A DNA stretch of 18,427 nucleotides from Clostridiales bacterium (GTDB taxonomy: Bacteria > Bacillota > Clostridia > Christensenellales > CAG-138): contig WRCT01000014.1 of the NCBI GenBank assembly GCA_009783775.1, positions 1-18,427 of the forward strand, in the 5' to 3' direction. The notes below the pieces were generated by a model. That model was not told where the DNA came from. It worked only from the letters and a program-made list of their open reading frames with translations, and did no database searches. Position numbers and translations under genes: made by a program. Every line of letters begins with the position of its first letter. The first letter of the stretch is position 1. This document shows, piece by piece, positions 6,273 through 11,566 of the stretch.

Positions 6273-7237
6273 TAGTTTTTCACCAAACGCAGATTCTCGC
6301 CCGAGAGACGGTAAATGCCGAAGGAGTTGGTGTCATACAGCCGCGTGGAGACGCGCTCGCCGTAGCGCTCCGACAATTCCGCGTAATCCAGATTTGTGAT
6401 GATGACCGTGGGCCTTCGGCCCAGCAGGCGCTCGTTGAGCACATGAAAGATACTCTCCACCGTAATGCTCGGGATCAAGGGCTCAATGCCCAGATCGTCC
6501 AGCACCAGCAGCTGCGGCTGCGTGTAGCGAAACAGTCGCTCTTTGCGCTCGGAAATGCCCTCCATGATATCGGAGATAAAACGATAGGCGGTTGTGCGCA
6601 GGGCGGTGGTCCCGCCCGAAACGGCGCGGTGGGCGATGGCGTTGCCGAGATAGGACTTGCCCAGCCCGGGCTGTCCCAGGAGCAGCAGGTGCGCGGGGGA
6701 GGGGTTTGGCCGATCCCCCCTGTCGGCTGCGCCGACATCCCCCCTCGGAGAGGGGGGCAATGCGTCCGCCCAGGCCTCGCAGACCTTTTTCGTGGCCAAG
6801 GCGTTTTTGCGCTGCGGTTCGGTGGGATAAACGCTTTCATCAAAGGCCTCAAAGGTTTCGGTGGCGTTGATCTGCGCGCCGTCCGCCAGATATTGCTGGA
6901 GCAGCAACAGATGGCAGCTGCACGGCTGGCGTATCGGATCGCCCACATAACCCGTGTCCCCGCAGTAGGGGCAGGAATAGATGGGGTCCAAAAAATCCTT
7001 GGGCAGCCCGTTTTGCAGCAGGATCATATCCTGCTCATGCTGCAATTGGGTGAGCCGCCGCTTGCCCTCGTCCGATGTGAACCGGCGTTTGGCGACATCC
7101 AAAAGCAGGGTCAGCTTTGCGGCGGCAATTTGTTTGAGGCGCGGGTGTTTTTGCGCGCACTCATCAAACCGCTGCTGCTGCTTTTGGCGGTTTTCCTTTT
7201 GCACGCGGGCGTAGTATTTTGTCAACTCAGGGTGCAT
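6272..7237 (-). CDS. DnaI/DnaC-like helicase loader ATPase
   Basis: This 321-residue AAA+ protein is like the Firmicute primosomal loader DnaI, which places the replicative helicase on DNA. An N-terminal helical region carries a zinc site with Cys 89, 92, 106 and 108 (CPYCGDTGYVGD then PCSC). The ATPase domain has Walker A GQPGLGKS (188-195), Walker B LLVLDDLG (243-250), VIITNLDYAEL (sensor 1) and STRLYD. Residues about 161-181 (PPSPRGDVGAADRGDRPNPS) are an extra Pro/Gly/Asp-rich loop just before the P-loop strand. They are encoded by two tandem DNA hairpins and look like an in-frame repeat insertion. The nearest SD-like sequence, GGGGGAG, lies 11 bases upstream within the terminal repeat of the element at 7241-7404. 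Confidence 0.88.
   Translation of the reverse strand: MHPELTKYYARVQKENRQKQQQRFDECAQKHPRLKQIAAAKLTLLLDVAKRRFTSDEGKRRLTQLQHEQDMILLQNGLPKDFLDPIYSCPYCGDTGYVGDPIRQPCSCHLLLLQQYLADGAQINATETFEAFDESVYPTEPQRKNALATKKVCEAWADALPPSPRGDVGAADRGDRPNPSPAHLLLLGQPGLGKSYLGNAIAHRAVSGGTTALRTTAYRFISDIMEGISERKERLFRYTQPQLLVLDDLGIEPLIPSITVESIFHVLNERLLGRRPTVIITNLDYAELSERYGERVSTRLYDTNSFGIYRLSGENLRLVKN
6695..6757 (-). repeat. Palindromic repeat inserted in frame in the dnaI-like gene
   Basis: TGTCGGC (6721-6727) pairs with GCCGACA (6731-6737). Directly beside it CCCCCCTC (6739-6746) pairs with GAGGGGGG (6750-6757). The block has no frameshift or stop in the gene's frame. It sits between helicase-loader domains at a position normally occupied by a short linker. 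Confidence 0.7.
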
Positions 7238-7240
7238 CGG

Positions 7241-7404
7241 ACACTAATCTCCCCCTTAAAAGCGTTGCATCTTGGCGGCCTTTTTCGCCGCCGACGGTGT
7301 CGCCGTCGTTCAACGTAGGCCGCCTGCTACGATTCTCTCCTGCTCCTTGTCGGCGGCAAAAAAATCTCACCAATCTCCTAACGCTTTTAAGGGGAGATTA
7401 GTGT
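7241..7404. mobile_element. MITE-like element with 25-bp terminal inverted repeats
   Basis: The left end ACACTAATCTCCCCC then TTAAAAGCGTT (7241-7266) is the inverted copy of AACGCTTTTAAGGGG then AGATTAGTGT (7380-7404), differing by one C. The 164-bp element has nested inner repeats: GCCGCCGAC (7287-7295) with GTCGGCGGC (7349-7357), GGCGGC/GCCGCC (7274-7279/7287-7292) and GACGG/CCGTC (7293-7307). No coding capacity is seen. No clear target-site duplication is visible, so transposition is inferred from shape only. Its right end supplies the TAA stop of the dnaD-like gene. Confidence 0.75.
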
Positions 7405-8591
7405 ATATCCTCGGTCAAATCCGCGATTAGGTGCTCCACCTGCTCGTTCGTATAATTATGCTGCGCGTAACCGTGCGCGGCGGGATTTTTGCGGCGGTGC
7501 GTGCCCTGCGCGCGCGGGGCTTTTTCCAGCTGTTTTTTTGCGTCCCCGACGGTGCGCACGCCCAGCTCGCTCCAGCCCGTCAGAATCGTCTTGAGCTTGC
7601 CATAGGGCCGCTCGGCTGTCGCGCAGGCCTCGGCGGCCAGCAGGATCACTTCGCGGGGCAGGCCCTTTTCCTCCAGATACATTTGCACCTGCGCCAGGTG
7701 CGTGGGGGTGGGCGGCTCCACCTTGCCCATCTTGGCAAAGACCTCGCGGCAGAAAGCGCGCAGCGTTTCCCGCTGGGCGGCCTCGCCCTCGATCTGCGCC
7801 TTTGTGGTCTTGCGCTGGGCATGGAGCGCCTGCAGCCGGTCGTTTAAGATCGTAAAGGTCGGGCTGCCCACATCGGTCAGCTGGCCGCAGACGGTCAAGA
7901 TCGCCTCCGGGTCAAACCCCCAGTCACGCTGCCAGGTCTCATAAAGCCGCATTTCGTCCTGCGTGGGTTTGCGCCGCTTGTTCCAGCGTTTCAGGACCTC
8001 CAGCGCGCCGTGATGGCTCTGGGCATAATCGTCCAGATAGGCACGCGCCTGCTCAAATGTGCGAATTTCGCTCAAACTCCACGTTTCGGCGACCTTTGTG
8101 ATATAATTGACGGAGACGCGGCTGCCCTTCTGCTGCATACAGTGCGCGACCAGCTCCAAAACCGCGCCCTCGTCGAGCAGGAAAAGCTCCATACAGTCAT
8201 AGATATGGCGCAGCTCGGAGGCGGAAAACTCCCTCGGCGCCGTGAGCGCGTGCAGGGAGGTCAAAAACCGGCGGTACTTGGTCGGGGTGGCGGTCGTCAC
8301 GGCAGGCTGTGTTGCCAACAGATACTCCACCGTAAGCGGGTCGTCGCCCGCAATGTGCACAAGGCCCCTGTTCTGCCAGTAGACAAAGGCCTTTGTGACG
8401 CGGGCCGGCGAAAGCGCCAGCGCGTCTGCGACAGACAGGCCGCGCATGGACGGGTGGTAGCAGAGCATCAGGCCATACAGATACACCGTAACGTCCACCG
8501 GGTCGGCGTCGGGCATAAATTCGGAGAGGAAGAGATTGTCAACGGGGGTCAGCTCACGCCTTGACGCCTCCGTGGAAAAACGGCAGATCAT
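7398..8591 (-). CDS. DnaD-like primosomal / replication initiation protein
   Basis: This 397-residue protein resembles the clostridial DnaD/DnaB-type proteins, which remodel DNA at origins or stalled forks and recruit the helicase loader. The N-terminal winged-helix-like region (about 1-95) includes TPVDNLFLSEFMP and VTVYLYGLMLCYHP. Two DnaB_2-type helical domains follow, about 105-190 (ending NYITKVAETW) and 205-265 (YETWQRDWGFDPEAI), and then a basic C-terminal tail with RRKNPAAHGYAQHNYTNEQ, where this family commonly ends in a YTNEQ-like motif. Adjacency to dnaI supports a helicase-loading role. The ATG sits only five bases after a consensus -10, so the mRNA may be leaderless. The last codon and stop lie in the terminal repeat of the MITE-like element. 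Confidence 0.87.
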   Translation of the reverse strand: MICRFSTEASRRELTPVDNLFLSEFMPDADPVDVTVYLYGLMLCYHPSMRGLSVADALALSPARVTKAFVYWQNRGLVHIAGDDPLTVEYLLATQPAVTTATPTKYRRFLTSLHALTAPREFSASELRHIYDCMELFLLDEGAVLELVAHCMQQKGSRVSVNYITKVAETWSLSEIRTFEQARAYLDDYAQSHHGALEVLKRWNKRRKPTQDEMRLYETWQRDWGFDPEAILTVCGQLTDVGSPTFTILNDRLQALHAQRKTTKAQIEGEAAQRETLRAFCREVFAKMGKVEPPTPTHLAQVQMYLEEKGLPREVILLAAEACATAERPYGKLKTILTGWSELGVRTVGDAKKQLEKAPRAQGTHRRKNPAAHGYAQHNYTNEQVEHLIADLTEDIH

Positions 8592-8596
8592 GATTC

Positions 8597-8625
8597 ATTA
8601 TAGCACGGCAAACTTTCGTTGACAA
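8597..8625 (-). promoter_or_regulatory. Strong promoter of the dnaD-dnaI-rsmI operon
   Basis: On the minus strand TTGTCA (8625-8620) and TATAAT (8602-8597) have an ideal 17-bp spacer and an extended -10 TGC. The predicted +1 is at about 8590, within one base of the ATG at 8591. No SD exists in the five intervening bases. Confidence 0.85.
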
Positions 8626-8640
8626 CGAAGAAATCATAAC

Positions 8641-8754
8641 AGTGGGCAGTGGGCCCGCGTAGGGGCGATGCACCACCCAACCCAGCACCCAGACCGTATT
8701 CTGGGTGGCAGGGTCGGGGCCCGGATCAATCGCCCGCCGCAGTGAGCAGTGGGC
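8641..8754. repeat. AGTGGGC heptads enclosing a nested hairpin element
   Basis: Two AGTGGGC units occupy 8641-8654, and AGTGAGC plus AGTGGGC occupy 8741-8754. Between them GGGCGAT (8663-8669) and ATCGCCC (8729-8735) are inverted arms that enclose hairpin-family copy 2 (8682-8713; CACCCAGA/TCTGGGTG around CCGTAT). It looks like one hairpin inserted in the loop of another. This block and the next fill most of the 8592-9077 gap. Confidence 0.75.
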
Positions 8755-8759
8755 AGAGC

Positions 8760-8848
8760 CGCTCACGCGGGAAAGCCTCCTTTTGCCAGGGTTCCCAGCA
8801 CCTAGTATCCGAACTGGATGCTGGGCGGAGGATTGACAAACCACGAAA
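8760..8848 (+). repeat. Mosaic repeat sharing both ends with 3043-3117
   Basis: The left arm CGCTCACGCGGGAAAGCC then TCCTTTTG is at 8760-8785. The right arm CGGAGGATTGACAAACC then ACGAAA is at 8826-8848. The centre is hairpin-family copy 3 (8794-8825), CCCAGCA pairing with TGCTGGG and loop TTCGGATAC on the minus strand. The arms match 3043-3117 almost exactly, but the centre is unrelated. Confidence 0.85.
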
Positions 8849-8850
8849 AG

Positions 8851-8937
8851 ATGAACTTCTCGCGCAAGAAGTTGGGCGCGCGGCTCGTGCGACAGGATGA
8901 GCAGACCGGACAGTACTTTTTGGATATAGAGCTGTAG
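8851..8937 (+). CDS. 28-residue ORF or gene remnant beside a repeat
   Basis: The reading frame gives MNFSRKKLGARLV followed by RQDEQTGQYFLDIEL and TAG. Its composition looks protein-like, unlike the flanking repeats, but there is no SD and it begins two bases after the mosaic repeat. It may be a true small protein or the leftover 3' end of a gene displaced by the repeat. I do not recognise it. Confidence 0.3.
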   Translation: MNFSRKKLGARLVRQDEQTGQYFLDIEL

Positions 8938-8993
8938 CGTCTTGCCCGTTCACAAACGCGTAAAAATTTATTCATAATTTGTTAAAACTTTTC

Positions 8994-9022
8994 TTGCATT
9001 TATCAATAGATGGTGGTAGAAT
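8994..9022 (+). promoter_or_regulatory. Promoter of the rsmD-coaD operon
   Basis: TTGCAT (8994-8999) and TAGAAT (9017-9022) are separated by 17 bp, with an extended TGG before the -10. The predicted +1 is near 9029, giving a leader of about 49 bases before the GTG start. Confidence 0.75.
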
Positions 9023-9034
9023 GATTTTGAGTTT

Positions 9035-9065
9035 CAAGATATTGTGGTTTTTTTATCATATCTTG
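9035..9065 (+). promoter_or_regulatory. Leader hairpin before rsmD
   Basis: CAAGATAT (9035-9042) pairs perfectly with ATATCTTG (9058-9065) around a 15-nt T-rich loop. It ends two bases before the GGGAGG SD (9068-9073). It could influence ribosome access, but regulation is inference. Confidence 0.45.
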
Positions 9066-9077
9066 GCGGGAGGCAGT

Positions 9078-9632
9078 GTGCGTATCATCGCGGGAACGGC
9101 ACGGGGAAGGACCATTGAGACGCCGCAGGGACCGGACACGCGGCCCACGCTGGACAGGGTGCGGGAGGCCCTGTTCGGTATGCTGCAGTTTGAAATCGCG
9201 GGCAGTACGGTCCTGGACCTGTTTGCGGGTTCCGGCGCAATGGGGCTGGAGGCGGCCTCACGCGGCGCAAAACGGGTCGTTTGCAATGATGTAAGTCCCG
9301 TTTGCGTCAAGGTCATCACGGAAAATTGCGAGAGGCTGGGGTTTGGCGGAACGGTTCGGGTCATGCAGGCGGATTACGCCGCGGCCTTGGACCGACTGCG
9401 GACAGAGGGGGACTTCTTCGACATTGTCTTTTTGGACGCCCCCTATCAAACCGCATTTGCAATTGACGCTTGCCAGCGCCTGTTCGGTTATGGTATGATA
9501 GCCGATAACGGAATCGTGGCGGTGGAGCATCGCACGGGCACGCAGCCTGCCCCGCCGGCGGGCGCGCGCTTGATCAAGACGCGAACCTACGGCGACTGCG
9601 CCATAACATTGTTTGAGAGGGAAATCCCATGA
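9078..9632 (+). CDS. rsmD: 16S rRNA guanine-N2 methyltransferase RsmD
   Basis: This protein of about 184 residues starts at GTG 9078, which is preceded by GGGAGG at 4 bases. The conserved family N terminus RIIAGTARGR follows directly, so earlier in-frame starts are rejected. RsmD methylates G966 of 16S rRNA with SAM. Visible features are RPTLDRVREALFGML, the SAM-binding LDLFAGSGAMGLEAASRGA segment, and the catalytic motif, here FLDAPYQ. Most RsmD proteins have DPPY, so Ala in the second position is a deviation worth noting. The gene overlaps coaD by ATGA, and this rsmD-coaD order is common in Firmicutes. Confidence 0.93.
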   Translation: MRIIAGTARGRTIETPQGPDTRPTLDRVREALFGMLQFEIAGSTVLDLFAGSGAMGLEAASRGAKRVVCNDVSPVCVKVITENCERLGFGGTVRVMQADYAAALDRLRTEGDFFDIVFLDAPYQTAFAIDACQRLFGYGMIADNGIVAVEHRTGTQPAPPAGARLIKTRTYGDCAITLFEREIP

Positions 9633-10117
9633 AGATTGGCGTGTATCCGGGCAGTTTTGACCCGTTTACGGTGGGACATCTCGATGTGCTCACCAGCGCC
9701 TGCCGCCTGTTTGACGAGGTCTATGTGGCGGTGCTCAAGCACCCGTCGAAACACGCGGTCTTTACCGACAGCGAGCGGCAGGAGATGATCCGGCGGGTCG
9801 TGGATACCGAGGGCCTGGCCAACGCCAAGGTGGCCTGTTTTGACGGGCTGCTGGTGGATTACGCCAAGCAGGTGGGCGCGTCCCATATCATTCGCGGCCT
9901 GCGCGCGATCACGGATTTTGAATACGAGTTTCAGATCGACGCGGTCAACCGCCATCTCGCGCCCGATCTGCACACGGTTTATTTTATGGCAAGTCCCAAG
10001 CATTCGTTCTTAAGCTCGAGCAATGTGCGGGAAATCGGAACATACTGCGGGAACATCGTGGGGCTGGTGCCGCAGTGTAACATAGAAATTATAGGGGAAA
10101 GGTTGGCAAGGCAATGA
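9629..10117 (+). CDS. coaD: Phosphopantetheine adenylyltransferase
   Basis: This 162-residue protein is the usual length for CoaD, which transfers AMP from ATP to 4'-phosphopantetheine in the penultimate step of coenzyme A synthesis. Hallmarks are YPGSFDPFTVGHLDVL (nucleotidyltransferase signature with TxGH), KHAVFTDSERQEMI, IIRGLRAITDFEYEFQ and SSSNVREIGTYCGNI near the C terminus. The start ATG overlaps the rsmD stop (ATGA) and its own stop overlaps the next start (ATGA), so translation is coupled along the operon. Confidence 0.95.
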   Translation: MKIGVYPGSFDPFTVGHLDVLTSACRLFDEVYVAVLKHPSKHAVFTDSERQEMIRRVVDTEGLANAKVACFDGLLVDYAKQVGASHIIRGLRAITDFEYEFQIDAVNRHLAPDLHTVYFMASPKHSFLSSSNVREIGTYCGNIVGLVPQCNIEIIGERLARQ

Positions 10118-11022
10118 GCAGCGCGCAGACAATGAAAATTTTCAACATCATCTCGAAGATCGAACAGGTACTGGAGGAGAGCCCGAAGAGCAAATTCGGC
10201 GCGAACAACCGCCGCGTGGTGGACGTGGAACTGCTTTACGATATGCTGGGCGACCTGAAGGTCACGATCCCCGAGGACATCCGCCGGGCGGGCGGCGTGA
10301 TCGCCGAAAGCGAAAAGACCCTGCGTGACGCGAACGAGCAGGCCGACGAGATCCTCACGGCCGCCGAGCAGGAGGCCGACGAGCTGACCCGCCAGGCACA
10401 GGACGCGGCGGAGAAGGTTTACAACCAGGCGGTCGAGGAATACAACGCCCTGGTGAGCGAGACCTCCATCTTCCAGGAGGCCCGCGCCCGCGCCGCGCAG
10501 ACGGTCGCCGAGGCCGAGGAGCAGGCGGGCATTATCATGGACAACTCCAAGCGCTACGCGGACGATATCCTGGCCGACGTGCAGCGTTATCTCTATCAGT
10601 ATACGAAGATCTTAAACGAAAACCGCGAGCAGCTGGACGCGCCGCCCGCGCCCGAGCCGCCGAAGGCCCGTCGGGCCGCCGCGCCCGAGCCGCAGCCCGA
10701 ACCGCTCCGCCGCAATGCAGGACGGGGGCTTGCTCCCGCCGTGGAGGAGGATCCCTACGAAAAACCCGTGCCGCGTTCACGTCCCGCGCCCGCGCCCGAA
10801 CCTGAAGCGGAATACTATGACGACGAATACCAAACAGGCGAAACGCCCAAGAAACGCGGCTGGTTCAAGCGTATGCTGGAGGGCGACGCGGAGGAGGAGT
10901 ACGAGGGCGACTGGGACGAGGAAGTGGCCGCCGAACCGCCCCAAAAGAAACGTTTCAAGCTCTTTGAGCACGTCTCCGTCGAGGACGACGACGGGTACGA
11001 CGACGAATATGATTACGAATAG
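10114..11022 (+). CDS. Acidic coiled-coil protein downstream of coaD, function unknown
   Basis: This 302-residue protein has an N-terminal helix (IFNIISKIEQVLEESPKSK, RRVVDVELLYDMLGDL) and a long Ala/Glu-rich coiled coil (about 50-165). The coiled coil contains ANEQADEILTAAEQEADELT and VAEAEEQAGIIMDNSKRYAD, resembling DivIVA or ATP-synthase b helices. A Pro/Ala/Glu-rich linker follows, then a very acidic Asp/Tyr-rich tail broken by basic patches (KKRGWFKRML, KKRFKLFEHV). No transmembrane segment is seen. Similar proteins occur after coaD in other Clostridia (my recollection), suggesting a cell-division or envelope scaffold, but no function is shown. Residues 202-209 (AGRGLAPA) are encoded by a 19-base palindrome that also occurs between genes. 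The ATG overlaps the coaD stop; ATG 10132 is an alternative. Confidence 0.82.
   Translation: MSSAQTMKIFNIISKIEQVLEESPKSKFGANNRRVVDVELLYDMLGDLKVTIPEDIRRAGGVIAESEKTLRDANEQADEILTAAEQEADELTRQAQDAAEKVYNQAVEEYNALVSETSIFQEARARAAQTVAEAEEQAGIIMDNSKRYADDILADVQRYLYQYTKILNENREQLDAPPAPEPPKARRAAAPEPQPEPLRRNAGRGLAPAVEEDPYEKPVPRSRPAPAPEPEAEYYDDEYQTGETPKKRGWFKRMLEGDAEEEYEGDWDEEVAAEPPQKKRFKLFEHVSVEDDDGYDDEYDYE
10720..10741 (+). repeat. GGGGGCTTGCTCCC palindrome inside a coding gene
   Basis: The 19 bases CGGGGGCTTGCTCCCGCCG at 10723-10741 are identical to the intergenic copy at 4524-4542. In this gene they are read in frame, giving GRGLAPA in the Pro-rich linker. Confidence 0.75.
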
Positions 11023-11032
11023 CGCTGCGCTT

Positions 11033-11064
11033 CGGCAGAGTGACTGCGGTCACTCTGCCGTTTA
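11033..11064 (+). terminator. Terminator-like hairpin after the rsmD operon
   Basis: CGGCAGAGTGAC (11033-11044) pairs perfectly with GTCACTCTGCCG (11049-11060) around TGCG. A short T-rich stretch TTTAGGTTT follows. The stem is strong but the U-tract is broken. Confidence 0.7.
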
Positions 11065-11071
11065 GGTTTCA

Positions 11072-11132
11072 CGGCATTTTCTTGTCCGGCACCTGGACCG
11101 TATTCTAGGTGCCGGACGGCCAGAAAATACCG
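11072..11132 (+). repeat. Nested hairpin with 30-nt family copy 4 (ACCGTATTC loop)
   Basis: GTCCGGCACCT (11084-11094) pairs with AGGTGCCGGAC (11107-11117), and the stem can extend by G/T, G/C and A/T pairs to loop CCGTAT. It is enclosed by a second stem, CGGCATTTTCT (11072-11082) with AGAAAATACCG (11122-11132), with one mismatch. Confidence 0.75.
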
Positions 11133-11138
11133 CAAGGT

Positions 11139-11250
11139 GTGGGCTGGCGGCCGCACAGGTCGCCCTTGCCCACTTATTTTTGCGGGCTCAAGGGGTTGTG
11201 ACCCCTTGAGAATCCCCTGGGGCTTGCACCTCCGGAGAGTTTGCAAAAAT
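11139..11250 (+). repeat. Two further composite hairpins before the tRNA promoter
   Basis: GTGGGC/GCCCAC (11139-11144/11168-11173) encloses GGCGGCC/GGTCGCC (11146-11152/11158-11164). Next, ATTTTTGC (11176-11183) and GCAAAAAT (11243-11250) enclose a perfect 10-bp hairpin CTCAAGGGGT/ACCCCTTGAG with loop TGTG (11187-11210). Together with the previous feature these fill the gap between 11065 and the tRNA promoter. No gene is seen. Confidence 0.7.
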
Positions 11251-11255
11251 CGGGA

Positions 11256-11283
11256 TTGACAACGAAATGAAATATGTTATAAT
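11256..11283 (+). promoter_or_regulatory. Promoter of the tRNA-Gly/tRNA-Lys pair
   Basis: A perfect TTGACA (11256-11261) and a perfect TATAAT (11278-11283) are separated by 16 bp. The predicted +1 is near 11290, eight bases before tRNA-Gly. Confidence 0.9.
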
Positions 11284-11297
11284 GGTTTTCGCGTCAT

Positions 11298-11373
11298 GCG
11301 GGAGTAGCTCATTTGGTAGAGCGCAGCCTTGCCAAGGCTGAGGTGGCGGGTTCGAGCCCCGTCTCCCGCTCCA
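11298..11373 (+). tRNA. tRNA-Gly (anticodon GCC)
   Basis: This is a 76-nt cloverleaf. The acceptor GCGGGAG pairs with CTCCCGC, and the D-arm is GCTC/GAGC. The anticodon arm CAGCC-TTGCCAA-GGCTG gives GCC, and the T-arm has GGTTCGAGCCCC-type pairing. The 3' CCA is encoded. It reads GGC and GGU codons. Confidence 0.96.
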
Positions 11374-11398
11374 GGGGAAGATGGTTTCCCCTTTTTAT

Positions 11399-11475
11399 GC
11401 CTCCTTAGCTCAGCTGGCTAGAGCACCTGACTCTTAATCAGGGTGTCCTGGGTTCGAGTCCCAGAGGGGGTACCA
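11399..11475 (+). tRNA. tRNA-Lys (anticodon CTT)
   Basis: This is a 77-nt cloverleaf. The acceptor GCCTCCT pairs with AGGGGGT (G/T wobbles), and the D-arm is GCTC/GAGC. The anticodon arm CCTGA-CTCTTAA-TCAGG gives CTT, and the T-arm is CTGGG-TTCGAGT-CCCAG. The CCA is encoded. It lies 25 bases after tRNA-Gly and is probably co-transcribed with it. Confidence 0.96.
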
Positions 11476-11477
11476 AG

Positions 11478-11499
11478 AAAGCCGCTCTGCGGCTTTTTT
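11478..11499 (+). terminator. Intrinsic terminator of the tRNA operon
   Basis: AAAGCCGC (11478-11485) pairs with GCGGCTTT around TCT and is followed by a run of six T. This is a canonical Rho-independent terminator three bases after the tRNA-Lys CCA. Confidence 0.92.
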
Positions 11500-11505
11500 A
11501 TACTG

Positions 11506-11533
11506 TTCAATCTTCACTTTTCATTTTTCGCTG
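11506..11533 (+). repeat. Degenerate TTCNNNN heptad array
   Basis: Four consecutive 7-base steps begin TTC: TTCAATC, TTCACTT, TTCATTT, TTCGCTG. Only the 7-base period and the TTC are conserved. It could be a decayed member of the heptad-array class. The interval 11534-11566 shows nothing else. Confidence 0.45.
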
Positions 11534-11566
11534 CTCTCAAAAACCTTCGCTTGAGCGGCCATTTTT

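Noticed and set aside
6248..7318. 356-codon plus-strand open frame opposite rsmI/dnaI
   Set aside because: It lies antisense to two recognised genes and runs through the MITE-like element. Its composition is typical of complement-strand shadow in GC-rich DNA.
8979..9077. N-terminal extension of RsmD from an upstream ATG
   Set aside because: The extension covers the promoter and leader hairpin. The family N terminus and a good SD point to GTG 9078.
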